Below are positions 17,578 to 25,965 of a stretch of 64,000 nt of DNA, piece by piece (within the stretch, counting starts at the first letter, position 1; the number at the start of each line of letters is the position of its first letter). A program made the position numbers and the translations under genes. The DNA comes from Modicisalibacter luteus DSM 23508 (lineage in GTDB: Bacteria; Pseudomonadota; Gammaproteobacteria; Pseudomonadales; Halomonadaceae), in assembly GCF_000378505.1 (NCBI RefSeq), contig NZ_KB899997.1:160442-224441 (forward strand), in the 5' to 3' direction. A model generated the notes under the pieces. That model saw only the letters and a list, made by a program, of their open reading frames with translations, was not told the origin of the DNA and made no database searches.

Positions 17578-19698
17578 CTAGCCTTCGCCTTCCGGCAATG
17601 CGTAGGCGATAACGTAATCACCGATTGGCGTTTCCATGAAGTGATGACCGCCGGCACTGATGAGCACATATTGACGGCCATCCACTTCGTAGGTGATCGG
17701 GTTGGCCTGCCCACCGGCCGGCAGAACATCTTTCCAGAGCACTTCACCGGTTCCGATATTAATGGCGCGAATCAGGTCATCGGTTGCCGCAGCGATGAAG
17801 ATCAAACCGCCAGCGGTGAGTACCGGGCCGCCATTGTTGGGCGTACCGATCTTGAACGGCAGATGCGACGGGATCCCGAAGGGACCATTCTTGCGTGCCG
17901 TGCCCAGTGGTTCGTCCCACAGCGTTTCGCCCGAGGCGAGATCGATAGCGCGAATACCGCCGTAGGGCGGTGCAGTACAGGGCATGCCAGTGATCGGTGC
18001 CCGCCAGCCGGCGTTGACATCGATTGCGTAGGGCGCGCCGATCTGCGGGTCGCCGGCACCTTCGGCAGGGGGCTGCTCTTCCTCATTCTCTCCGCCGGCG
18101 TAGATCGGCCGTAAGTTGCGCTCTTCGGCTTCTTCCCGGGGCAACAGGCGGTTGTGGTTGGGAATGTCGTTGTAGTTGGCGATGAGAATGCCGCGTTCGG
18201 CATCCACTGCTGCGCTGCCCCAGTCATTGCCGCCGTTGTAACCGGGATACTGGATGAAGCGCCGATCCGCAGTCGGAGGTGTATATTTGCCTTTGTACGA
18301 GGCACGGCGAAACTGGATGCGACACCACAACTGATCGATGGGCGTCATGCCCCACATATCCTTCTCTGTTAAATCCGGAAAGGCCAGTGAGTGGTAACCG
18401 GAGCTTGGCTGTGTAGGTGACAGATTCTCGGGTTCGACGCCGCCACCGGGCGCCTCGACCTCTTCTACAGGAAACAGCGACTCCCCCGTTTCGCGGTTGA
18501 GCACGTAAATATCGCCTTGCTTGGTGGGCAGGATGAGTGCCGGTACCGTACTGCCGTTGTCCAGCGGAAAGTCGACCAGCGTGGGTTGCGAGCCAAGATC
18601 GTAATCCCAGACATCGTAGTGCACGGTCTGGAAATGCCATACCGGCTCGCCGGTATTGACGTCGAGGGCGACCAGCGACGTGGAAAATTCGTTTTCCTCC
18701 TCACTGCGGTTTCCACCCCAATAGTCGACCGCGGAGTTGCCCATCGGCAGGTAAACGTAGCCCAACTCTTCGTCGGATGCGGCAGTCGTCCACATGTTGG
18801 GCGTGCCTCGAGTGTAGGTTTCGCCTTCGGGGGGTAGCCCGTTCAGCTCGGGTTTGCCCATGTCCCAGGCCCAGACCAGCTCGCCGGTGACAGCATCGAA
18901 GCCGCGGATAACGCCAGAAGGCGCATCTTCCGCCTGGCCGTCCTTGACCTGGGCACCGGTAACTAGCACGTCCTGAACGATGACTGGTGGTGCAGTCACT
19001 GAGTACCAGCCGGGCACCTTCTCACCGATACCCTGCCACAGATCGACCATGCCGCTGTCACCGAAATCGGGGCACAACTCGCCAGTCTCGGCATCGACGG
19101 CGATCAGCCGTGCATCCAGCGTGCCTTCGATGACACGTGTGGCGCAAAGCTGATCACCCGGGGCGCCCGGCACCTCGTAATAGGCCACGCCGCGACAGGT
19201 AGCGCCATAGGGAATCGCTTCTTTGGCTACCTGCGGGTCGTAACGCCACTGCTCTTCGCCGGTGCGGGCATCGAGCGAGATCATGATATTCATGGCTGAG
19301 CAGAGGTACAGGCTGTCGCCGATCTTCAGCGGCGTATTTTCCGGAGAATACTTGCTTTCTTGATCACTGCCTTCGGGCAAATCCCCGGTGCGATAGGTCC
19401 AGGCGACCTCCAATTGGTCGACGTTGTCGCGGGTGATCTGGTCCAGTGGCGAATGGCGCGACGCGCTGCTCCCCCGCCCCCAGGCGGCCCAATCCCCCGG
19501 TGCTGGTGCATCGCTGGGTTGCGGGGTGGCTGGATAGGTAGGTGCCTGAACTTCCTCGCTGTCACCGGTCTCCACGCTGTTTTCGCTCGCGGAAGGCGAG
19601 CCCGGGACGCTTTCCTTGTCAGCGGTACCTTGGGCGATGGTATGGGTGCTCAGTGAGAGGCTGGCGAGCAATGCCAGCGTACGGAGTAACGGTGTCAT
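17578..19698 (-). CDS. gcd: PQQ-dependent glucose/quinate-type dehydrogenase, periplasmic catalytic domain
   Basis: This 706-residue protein is the catalytic beta-propeller of a membrane-bound quinoprotein dehydrogenase, which oxidises aldoses (or quinate/shikimate) in the periplasm and passes electrons to ubiquinone. Domain marks include the A-W-T-Y-R-T-G-D-L motif near residue 85, repeated G-E-x-x-W propeller motifs, the V-H-Y-D-V-W-D-Y-D-L segment equivalent to the E. coli PQQ-site H-H-D-L-W-D, and G-G-Q-A-N-P-I-T-Y-E near the end. Residues 1-23 resemble a cleavable signal peptide (T-I-A before QG), followed by an acidic, P/S/E-rich linker. ATG 19698 has GAGGAG seven bases upstream. The membrane domain is encoded separately just upstream. 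Sugar preference is not resolved. Confidence 0.88.
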   Translation of the reverse strand: MTPLLRTLALLASLSLSTHTIAQGTADKESVPGSPSASENSVETGDSEEVQAPTYPATPQPSDAPAPGDWAAWGRGSSASRHSPLDQITRDNVDQLEVAWTYRTGDLPEGSDQESKYSPENTPLKIGDSLYLCSAMNIMISLDARTGEEQWRYDPQVAKEAIPYGATCRGVAYYEVPGAPGDQLCATRVIEGTLDARLIAVDAETGELCPDFGDSGMVDLWQGIGEKVPGWYSVTAPPVIVQDVLVTGAQVKDGQAEDAPSGVIRGFDAVTGELVWAWDMGKPELNGLPPEGETYTRGTPNMWTTAASDEELGYVYLPMGNSAVDYWGGNRSEEENEFSTSLVALDVNTGEPVWHFQTVHYDVWDYDLGSQPTLVDFPLDNGSTVPALILPTKQGDIYVLNRETGESLFPVEEVEAPGGGVEPENLSPTQPSSGYHSLAFPDLTEKDMWGMTPIDQLWCRIQFRRASYKGKYTPPTADRRFIQYPGYNGGNDWGSAAVDAERGILIANYNDIPNHNRLLPREEAEERNLRPIYAGGENEEEQPPAEGAGDPQIGAPYAIDVNAGWRAPITGMPCTAPPYGGIRAIDLASGETLWDEPLGTARKNGPFGIPSHLPFKIGTPNNGGPVLTAGGLIFIAAATDDLIRAINIGTGEVLWKDVLPAGGQANPITYEVDGRQYVLISAGGHHFMETPIGDYVIAYALPEGEG

Positions 19699-19709
19699 GA
19701 CTTGGCTCC

Positions 19710-20072
19710 TCATGTTGTGGCCTGGCGACGCTTCAGGGTGGGCAGGAGCAACAGCACGATGACACCGAGGACGATGTAGCCGAAGACACGCGGCAGCAAT
19801 TCCCATGGCGACAGGCCGACTTCCCATACGGCCCAGATCACGGTGCCTGCAAACACGGCTAGATAGAGCCAGACGCCGGTAAGCGAGTCCTTGGCCATCA
19901 GCACGCCCGAGAGGATCAAGCCTAAGCCAGCGATGAGGTAGTACCATGAGCCTCCCAACGCCACTAGCCAGAGTCCGCCGGCGGCAAGGACTAATCCTAG
20001 AAACGCGAGTATCAACGCGAAGATTAGCAGGGCCCACCCAGTCGCACCGCGGGGCTGAGTTGCGGAAATCAT
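19710..20072 (-). CDS. Membrane (quinone-side) domain of the PQQ-dependent dehydrogenase, separate gene
   Basis: This 120-residue protein has four hydrophobic helices and matches the N-terminal membrane domain normally fused to PQQ glucose dehydrogenase (A-L-G-G-S-W-Y-Y-L-I-A-G-L, V-I-W-A-V-W-E-V-G-L). That domain anchors the enzyme and contacts ubiquinone. Its TGA stop overlaps an ATG in the frame of the downstream catalytic gene, so a single frameshift at about 19710-19713 would regenerate the usual single chain. In the fused E. coli enzyme a fifth transmembrane helix follows here; in this genome the equivalent segment has become the signal peptide or anchor of the catalytic protein. Either a genuine split operon or a frameshifted single gene. 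Confidence 0.85.
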   Translation of the reverse strand: MISATQPRGATGWALLIFALILAFLGLVLAAGGLWLVALGGSWYYLIAGLGLILSGVLMAKDSLTGVWLYLAVFAGTVIWAVWEVGLSPWELLPRVFGYIVLGVIVLLLLPTLKRRQATT

Positions 20073-20413
20073 ACCGAGTCCCTCCGTCAGGCTGATTGTA
20101 ATGAGGTGAAACTTTTCGTGAGGGGGGAGCCCAAGCGGAAGACACCTCCACTTCAGGAAAGTTGAACTAGACCTTCATGTAAAGAACCTATTGGATGGAT
20201 TAAACAATCAGAATCGAGACATATATAGAAGTGCGTAAAGTTTAATAAAAGTGTGAGTTATGCCTGAATTCAGCATATGAAAAGAAAGTGCTGCGGCATC
20301 CGGGGCGGTGTTTGTTGGGAGCCATTAGCCACGCTATGCAATGGCGGTTGAGCCGAAGCATTGCACAAGGTCCGTCTCATCCAAGATAACGGTGAGTTGT
20401 CGGTCGTGTTGTA

Positions 20414-21352
20414 TCAGGCGCGCAAAAGTGTCGTTAGGGGACACGCTGGCGAGGCATTGCGCCAGGCAGCAGGCACGGCGCGACGTAGATGATCGATCAG
20501 GCTGACCATCTTGCGGGGCAGGCGGCCGAAGGGATAAAGCAGGACGATGGGATGAGCGGGAGGGTGCCAGGCTTCCAGGCAGCGAACCATGGTGCCTGGA
20601 TGCGCACGCAGGCGACGCTCGACTAGCCAGTCGGGGAGAATACCTAGTCCTTGACCACGCGCAATCGCGTCGGACTGGAAGACGTCCTGGTCGACACGCA
20701 GGCGTGACAGTGGCGGCATGAATTCATAAATGCCTTCAGTGGCATGATGCAACTGGAGACCCTGCTGAGTGTCACCGAGCAGGTCGACCCAGGCGTGTTG
20801 GCTCAGTTCCCGCGGGTGGCTTGGCGTACCGTGCCGTGCCAGGTAATCGGGATGTGCATAAATGCCGCGGGGAAGGTGGCCCAGCGTTTCCTGGCGCAAG
20901 CCGCATTCTTCCACCTCACCCAGCCAAAGACAGAGCGAGGTGTCGTCGGGGCCGGTGGGCGGACGCAACCGGGTGCGCAATTCCAGACGGACCTCGGGGT
21001 AACTGTCCAGAAACTCCTCCAGGCGCCGTGAAAACCAGCCTCGCGCAAAGACACTGTGCACATGCGCGGTCATCTCACCGCTGACTTCACCGCTCAGATC
21101 ATCCAGTACCCGACGGCTCTGTTCGGCCAGGCTGAGAATCTGCTGGCAGTAGGAAAGAAACAGGGTACCTGCCTCGGTAGGTAGCAAGCGGTTGGATTGT
21201 CGACGTAGCAAAGGTTGGCCGACCTGAGCCTCGAGCTGGCTGATCCGTCGGCTGACGGTAGATTTGGAAACCTCGAGCTGGCGGGCGCTCGCGGTGAGAT
21301 TGCCATTCTGCATGACCGTGGCGAAGGCGGTCAGGTCCTCAAGGTCGTACAT
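20414..21352 (-). CDS. LysR-family transcriptional regulator
   Basis: This 312-residue protein has the LysR N-terminal helix-turn-helix (about residues 1-60: A-F-A-T-V-M-Q-N-G-N-L-T-A-S-A-R-Q-L, then S-K-S-T-V-S-R-R-I-S-Q-L-E) and a substrate-binding effector domain. ATG 21352 begins at MYDLEDL, the usual LysR position; an in-frame ATG seven codons upstream is less likely. It is divergent from the TonB-receptor operon, sharing a roughly 250-base intergenic region, so it may regulate that operon or itself. Effector unknown. Confidence 0.9.
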   Translation of the reverse strand: MYDLEDLTAFATVMQNGNLTASARQLEVSKSTVSRRISQLEAQVGQPLLRRQSNRLLPTEAGTLFLSYCQQILSLAEQSRRVLDDLSGEVSGEMTAHVHSVFARGWFSRRLEEFLDSYPEVRLELRTRLRPPTGPDDTSLCLWLGEVEECGLRQETLGHLPRGIYAHPDYLARHGTPSHPRELSQHAWVDLLGDTQQGLQLHHATEGIYEFMPPLSRLRVDQDVFQSDAIARGQGLGILPDWLVERRLRAHPGTMVRCLEAWHPPAHPIVLLYPFGRLPRKMVSLIDHLRRAVPAAWRNASPACPLTTLLRA

Positions 21353-21420
21353 AGGCGTCTGCGTTAGTTGCACTTACTGTATTGTCGGCGTGACCGCTCT
21401 CATCCTGCCCAATCCGGCTT

Positions 21421-21439
21421 GCTAATGCAAATAATTGTC
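21421..21439 (+). promoter_or_regulatory. Candidate Fur box upstream of the siderophore-uptake operon
   Basis: Aligned by eye to the 19-base Fur consensus (GATAATGATAATCATTATC), this site matches at 14 of 19 positions. It lies in the divergent region, about 160 bases before the receptor start and 70 before the LysR start. Iron-dependent repression of the adjacent siderophore genes is the expected function. Confidence 0.5.
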
Positions 21440-21600
21440 GTTCTCTGTGCTGCCCGGTCCTGTTGAAGGCGTTGCAGCTTTCGAAACGTAACGTAGCAAG
21501 AATTCCGACAGGATGTCGTGCAACAATCTAAATAATAAAAATTCGCATTTACTCGTGACGAGCTGATGCCTATATCAAGCGAGTGAGCAAAGGGTTAACG

Positions 21601-23577
21601 ATGTCCAACCATTATCAGAAGAAACTTCTCGTGCTGGCCGTAGCCGGGTCTTTCGGCGCATCGGTTCAGGCACAGAATGAAGTGGATCTCGACGATGTCG
21701 TAGTAACGGCTGCCGGCTATGAGCAGCAGGTCAAGAATGCCCCCGCCTCGATCAGCGTCCTTGAACGCGAAGAACTGGAAGACCGCTATTTCAATGACGT
21801 GACCGACGCGCTACGTAGCATTCCTGGCGTCATTGTTACCGGTGGCGGTGCGGGCGACAACGGCGCGGATATTAGTATTCGAGGCATGCCGGCGCAGTAC
21901 ACCCTGATTCTGGTCGACGGCAAACCACGCTCCACACGTGAGACCCGCCCCAATGGCAGTGCCGGCTTCGAACAGGACTGGCTACCGCCGCTACAGGCCA
22001 TCGAGCGCATTGAAGTCATCCGTGGCCCCATGTCTACGCTGTACGGTTCTGACGCCATGGGAGGCGTCATCAATATCATTACCCGTAAAGTTGCCGATGA
22101 ATGGCATGGCAGCCTGCAGGCCAGCACGGTCATCCAGGACAGCAACGACTCCGGGGACAGTCAGCAGACCAATGTCTACCTGAGCGGCCCGCTCAAGAAG
22201 GACCTGCTGGGTCTGGAAGTGTATGGCCAAGTGCAGCATCGCGATGAGGATGACATCCTCAATGGTTATGAAGAAAAAAGCCTGCGGAGCATGACGGCAC
22301 GACTATCACTGACCCCGACGCTAAACCACGAATTCACGCTAGAAGGCGGGACGGTAGAGCAGACGCGTGAGTCCAACATGGGACGCTCTGCCGCAAGCGA
22401 AGGCTGCCGCGGCGGCTGTTCGGACTCGTATGACGAATTCACCCATGAGCACGTGGCGGTGACCCATACAGGGCGCTGGGATATCGGCACTAGCGATACC
22501 TACGTTCAGCGCGAAACGAGCGAGAACGAATCGCGGGAAATTTCCATCACCAATACCAAGGTCAAGACCAGTCTAGTCATGCCGCTAGATGCGCACATCG
22601 TCACGGTCGGCGCAGATTACGAAGAAGAAGAGCTCGAAGACTATACCTCGAATCAAGTTTCCGACCGTACCGAGGTCGAGGCCTCGCAATGGGCCCTGTT
22701 CGCCGAGGACGAATGGTTATTGACCGATACGTTTTCCTTGACCGGCGGCATACGATTAGACGATTCGGAAAACTACGATAGTCACATCAGTCCGAGACTT
22801 TACGGGGTTTGGAACTTCACGCCGCAGTGGACCCTGAAAGGCGGCGTTTCCACCGGTTACTATGCCCCTGGCCTGCGCGAGACCACAGCCGAATGGGGCG
22901 CTGCCAGTCGTGGTGGTACGACCTATGGCAACCCTGACCTGGAACCGGAAACCTCTGTCAATAAGGAACTCGGCCTACTGTACAATGCGCGTAATGGGCT
23001 AAGTGCCGGCATCACGGTGTTCCATAACGACTTCAAGGATAAAATCACTCGGGTGCGATGCGGGTCGGCAACAAGCTGCCCTGCGGTAACCGAGTACGAT
23101 ACCGACGACGATGGTAGTTTGCTGACCAATACACGCATCAACGTCGACGAGGCGGTGACTCAGGGCGTCGAAGTCTCACTCTCTGCTCCGCTCACCCCGA
23201 CACTGGAGCTATCGACCAGCTACACCTACACCGACTCCGAGCAGAAGAGCGGTGAATACGAAGGCGAGCCTTTGACTCAGTTGCCCAAGCATCAGGCGAC
23301 AGCCGGCCTCGACTGGCAGGCGACACAACGCCTAAGTCCATGGGCACGCGTTACCTACCGTGGCGAGGAAAGCCAGCCGACCACCGGGCCATCGTCAAGT
23401 GCGTTGGTCGCACCGTCGTACACCTTTGTCGATACCGGCATCGGTTACCAATTGACTGACCAGGCCAAGGTGAATGTCGGCGTCTACAACCTCTTCGACG
23501 AAACCATTACCTACGACGAGTACGGCTACGTCGAGGACGGACGCCGTTACTGGGTAGGCCTCAACGTCAATTTCTGA
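21601..23577 (+). CDS. TonB-dependent siderophore receptor, FepA/CirA-like
   Basis: This 658-residue outer-membrane receptor imports a ferric siderophore using TonB energy. Residues 1-23 are a signal peptide ending in Q-A; a TonB-box-like D-D-V-V-V-T-A follows at about residue 30. The plug domain includes T-D-A-L-R-S-I-P-G-V, the D-I-S-I-R-G-M segment, and R-I-E-V-I-R-G-P with T-L-Y-G-S-D-A-M-G-G-V-I-N-I-I-T, as in the FepA/IroN/CirA group. The beta-barrel ends in the aromatic-terminated G-L-N-V-N-F. A cysteine pair (C-R-G-G-C) sits in an extracellular loop region. ATG 21601 is chosen over GTG 21583. It heads an operon with siderophore ABC genes. Confidence 0.93.
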   Translation: MSNHYQKKLLVLAVAGSFGASVQAQNEVDLDDVVVTAAGYEQQVKNAPASISVLEREELEDRYFNDVTDALRSIPGVIVTGGGAGDNGADISIRGMPAQYTLILVDGKPRSTRETRPNGSAGFEQDWLPPLQAIERIEVIRGPMSTLYGSDAMGGVINIITRKVADEWHGSLQASTVIQDSNDSGDSQQTNVYLSGPLKKDLLGLEVYGQVQHRDEDDILNGYEEKSLRSMTARLSLTPTLNHEFTLEGGTVEQTRESNMGRSAASEGCRGGCSDSYDEFTHEHVAVTHTGRWDIGTSDTYVQRETSENESREISITNTKVKTSLVMPLDAHIVTVGADYEEEELEDYTSNQVSDRTEVEASQWALFAEDEWLLTDTFSLTGGIRLDDSENYDSHISPRLYGVWNFTPQWTLKGGVSTGYYAPGLRETTAEWGAASRGGTTYGNPDLEPETSVNKELGLLYNARNGLSAGITVFHNDFKDKITRVRCGSATSCPAVTEYDTDDDGSLLTNTRINVDEAVTQGVEVSLSAPLTPTLELSTSYTYTDSEQKSGEYEGEPLTQLPKHQATAGLDWQATQRLSPWARVTYRGEESQPTTGPSSSALVAPSYTFVDTGIGYQLTDQAKVNVGVYNLFDETITYDEYGYVEDGRRYWVGLNVNF

Positions 23578-23582
23578 ACCTG

Positions 23583-23607
23583 GCGGCGACGTAGTCGCCG
23601 CTTTCTT
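23583..23607 (+). terminator. Stem-loop immediately after the receptor gene
   Basis: GCGGCGAC (23583-23590), loop GTA, GTCGCCGC (23594-23601), then TTTCTTC. The structure begins five bases after the receptor stop, and the next gene starts 19 bases beyond the tail. It could partially terminate transcription, giving more receptor than downstream products. Confidence 0.6.
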
Positions 23608-23625
23608 CAACAACGGAGAATTGCC

Positions 23626-23910
23626 ATGCCTACCACCAGGGCAACGGTAAAGACCGAAAGTCCTTCGCTCAATCTCAAGAAGTTGTGCCGCCATTTCAGC
23701 CACAAGACAGAAACAGAGTTCGATGACGAGCGCGGTGAGATCCGTTTTCCCTTCGGCACTGCATTGCTTCATGCCCAGCTAGGGGAGTTGGTTTTGCAGG
23801 GGCGTAGTGATAGCGGAGAAGCGCTGGAGCGGCTCGAAGGCGTTATCGCCAGTCACTTGGTGCGCTTCGCCAGCAAGGAGTCTCTGACTGTCGAGTGGCA
23901 GCGTGACTGA
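23626..23910 (+). CDS. DUF2218 domain-containing protein
   Basis: This 94-residue protein fits the DUF2218 family along its whole length: L-K-K-L-C-R-H-F-S-H-K at about 19-28, then E-F-D-D-E-R-G-E-I-R-F, and the ending V-I-A-S-H-L-V-R-F-A-S-K-E-S-L-T-V-E-W. No signal peptide or membrane segment is visible, so it should be cytoplasmic. The family has no established reaction that I know of. Its position between a siderophore receptor and the ABC importer suggests a role in handling the incoming ferric siderophore. The conserved C/H/D residues could bind metal, but this is inference. CGGAG lies eight bases before the ATG. Confidence 0.85.
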   Translation: MPTTRATVKTESPSLNLKKLCRHFSHKTETEFDDERGEIRFPFGTALLHAQLGELVLQGRSDSGEALERLEGVIASHLVRFASKESLTVEWQRD

Positions 23911-23952
23911 TCCGGTGACGTGATGTTTCGTTCCAACAACAGGAGTCTTGAT

Positions 23953-24873
23953 ATGTTGTCTTATCGTTCCGCGGGTCGCCCCTGGCTGGGCATGTTGATT
24001 GGGCTGGGCCTGTGCGCATTGACAGTGGGTCACGCCAGCGCTCGTACGCTGAGTACCGCCTACGGTGATGTAGAAGTCGTCGATCTGCCTGAACGTGTCG
24101 TCACGCTGTATGAAGGCGCGTTGGATACTGCCCTTGCTGCTGGCGTGACACCGCTGGCGGCAGTATCGACACGAGGCGGTGACGGGGTGGCAAGTTACCT
24201 TCAGGCGCGGGTTGAGGATATCGCTATCGTGGGAACTTCCCGCGAGATCAACATTGAATCCGTGGTGGCGCAGCGCCCTGATGTGATCCTGGCTGCGCCG
24301 CGCCTGCCTGAAGAACAGTACCGGTTGCTGTCGCGTATCGCACCGACGCTGGTGCCCGCAAGTGAACCTTACCAGCCAGATACCTGGAAGGAAGAGGCGC
24401 GATTCTTCGGCCAGGCTCTGGGACGCGAAACCCGGATCGATGAGGTCATCTCCCGCGTCGAGCAGCGTGCCGCCGTGCTGAGCGAGCAGCACTCGCAAGA
24501 GAGCGCCAGCCTGGTGCGCTGGATGCCACAAGGTGCACTGGTCATGTCGGAGGCGATCTTTTCCAATGTGCTGTTGGCCGCGAGCGGCTTTGATGTCAAC
24601 GACGGTGATGTCGTCAAGCAGGGCCGCCCACACAGCGATCCGTTGAGCCTGGAGAACCTGGCGCGTATCGATAGCGACTGGTTGTTCCTGGCAACGCTCA
24701 ACGAGGAAGGTGAGCAAGCGCTGGCCTCTGCCAAGTCGTCTCCCGCCTTTGCCCGTCTTGATGTGGTGAAACGCGATCAGGTGGTGCCGGTCGATGGCCA
24801 GCTGTGGACGAGCGCGACGGGCCCGCTGGCCGCCGAGGCGATCCTGGATGATATCGAAGAGGCGCTGCGATAG
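23953..24873 (+). CDS. Iron-siderophore ABC transporter substrate-binding protein
   Basis: This 306-residue periplasmic binding protein belongs to the FepB/FhuD/BtuF-type (helical backbone) group. It has a signal peptide of about 31 residues (ending H-A-S-A before RT), then P-E-R-V-V-T-L-Y-E-G-A-L-D-T-A-L-A-A-G-V, the S-V-V-A-Q-R-P-D-V-I-L segment, and a C-terminal lobe. It captures the ferric siderophore after receptor transport. ATG 23953 is preferred, with AGGAG seven bases upstream; the in-frame ATG at 23920 would add a non-signal-like leader. Permease genes follow. Confidence 0.9.
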   Translation: MLSYRSAGRPWLGMLIGLGLCALTVGHASARTLSTAYGDVEVVDLPERVVTLYEGALDTALAAGVTPLAAVSTRGGDGVASYLQARVEDIAIVGTSREINIESVVAQRPDVILAAPRLPEEQYRLLSRIAPTLVPASEPYQPDTWKEEARFFGQALGRETRIDEVISRVEQRAAVLSEQHSQESASLVRWMPQGALVMSEAIFSNVLLAASGFDVNDGDVVKQGRPHSDPLSLENLARIDSDWLFLATLNEEGEQALASAKSSPAFARLDVVKRDQVVPVDGQLWTSATGPLAAEAILDDIEEALR

Positions 24874-24899
24874 ACTCGCTCACGCCGAAAACGCGAGGA

Positions 24900-25952
24900 A
24901 TGAGTTTGAGCCAGGGTGTAGCGCATGTGGCAGGGAAAGAAAGGCTTTCCCTGCCTTCGATGTTTTCGCTGTTGTCGGCCTGTCTGGCCGTCGTATGTCT
25001 TTTCAGCCTGTTGTTCGGGGCGGGCGAGATCGGTCCTCTGGATTCGCTGTTAATCCTTTTGGGAAAGCTGGACGGTACAACAGCCCAGTACGCAGAGGAG
25101 GCAGTGTTCGTGGTACAGGAATTGCGCCTTCCTCGCACGCTGATCGGGCTGGTCGTCGGCATGGCCCTGGGTGTGGCCGGTGCGTTGCTGCAGGCCGTGG
25201 CACGTAATCCACTCGCGGAGCCAGGGCTGCTCGGGGTTAGTGCCGGGAGTGCCTTTGCCGTTGCTGTCGCGCTGATGCTGGGCGCCAGTGCGGCCACGCT
25301 GAGGGTATCGGTCGCTCAGCTGGGTGCGCTGGCAGGTTGCCTGTGTGTGCTGGCTGCAGCGCGAATGCGTGGGGTCGGCAACGATCCGGTGCGTCTGGTG
25401 TTGGCTGGTGCGGTGTTGTCCGGCCTGCTGGGAGCGCTGACCTCGATGATTCTACTCGTCGACCAGCGCACCGCGGATGAAATCCGCTTCTGGATTGTGG
25501 GTAGCCTGGCGGGACGACGTATAGAGGACCTGCACGCGATCCTGCCCAGTATGGCTCTGGGGGGCGTGGTCACGGTTCTGATCGCAAGGCCGCTGGCGGC
25601 ACTGGCGTTGGGTGAGCGCGTTGCTGTGGGGCTTGGTCATCACCCCCAACTGGTGCGCCTGCTGGTGATTGGCGTAGTGGCAATTTTGGTTGGTGCCACG
25701 ACAGCCGTTGCCGGTCCGATTGCCTTCATCGGCCTGGTTGTGCCATTTGCCGCTCGTGCACTGGCTGGGCCCGATATCCGTCGCACGCTGTGGCTGTGTC
25801 TGCCGCTGGGGCCCCTCGTCGTGATCAGTGCCGACATCGTGTCACGCTTGGTGGTGCAGCCTTCCGAGTTGCCGCTGGGCGTGCTCACGGCATTAATTGG
25901 GGCACCCGTACTGATATTGGTCGTGCGCAGCCAGCGCTTGCCGACGTTATGA
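24900..25952 (+). CDS. Iron-siderophore ABC permease, FecCD family (first)
   Basis: This 350-residue integral membrane protein has nine to ten hydrophobic helices and FecCD marks: L-R-L-P-R-T-L-I-G-L-V-V-G-M-A-L-G-V-A-G near residues 75-95, N-P-L-A-E-P-G-L-L-G-V-S-A-G, and the A-V-A-G-P-I-A-F-I-G-L-V-V-P coupling region. It pairs with the second permease to form the inner-membrane channel. ATG 24900 directly abuts its GAGGA motif, which would better serve TTG 24906 two codons in; the true start is therefore uncertain by a few residues. Confidence 0.92.
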   Translation: MSLSQGVAHVAGKERLSLPSMFSLLSACLAVVCLFSLLFGAGEIGPLDSLLILLGKLDGTTAQYAEEAVFVVQELRLPRTLIGLVVGMALGVAGALLQAVARNPLAEPGLLGVSAGSAFAVAVALMLGASAATLRVSVAQLGALAGCLCVLAAARMRGVGNDPVRLVLAGAVLSGLLGALTSMILLVDQRTADEIRFWIVGSLAGRRIEDLHAILPSMALGGVVTVLIARPLAALALGERVAVGLGHHPQLVRLLVIGVVAILVGATTAVAGPIAFIGLVVPFAARALAGPDIRRTLWLCLPLGPLVVISADIVSRLVVQPSELPLGVLTALIGAPVLILVVRSQRLPTL

Positions 25953-25965
25953 ACGCCTATTTTCC

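Noticed and set aside
19699..20151. N-terminal 151-codon extension of the PQQ-dehydrogenase frame
   Set aside because: This stretch is the other-frame shadow of the four-helix membrane-domain gene; the real catalytic start is ATG 19698 with a good ribosome site.
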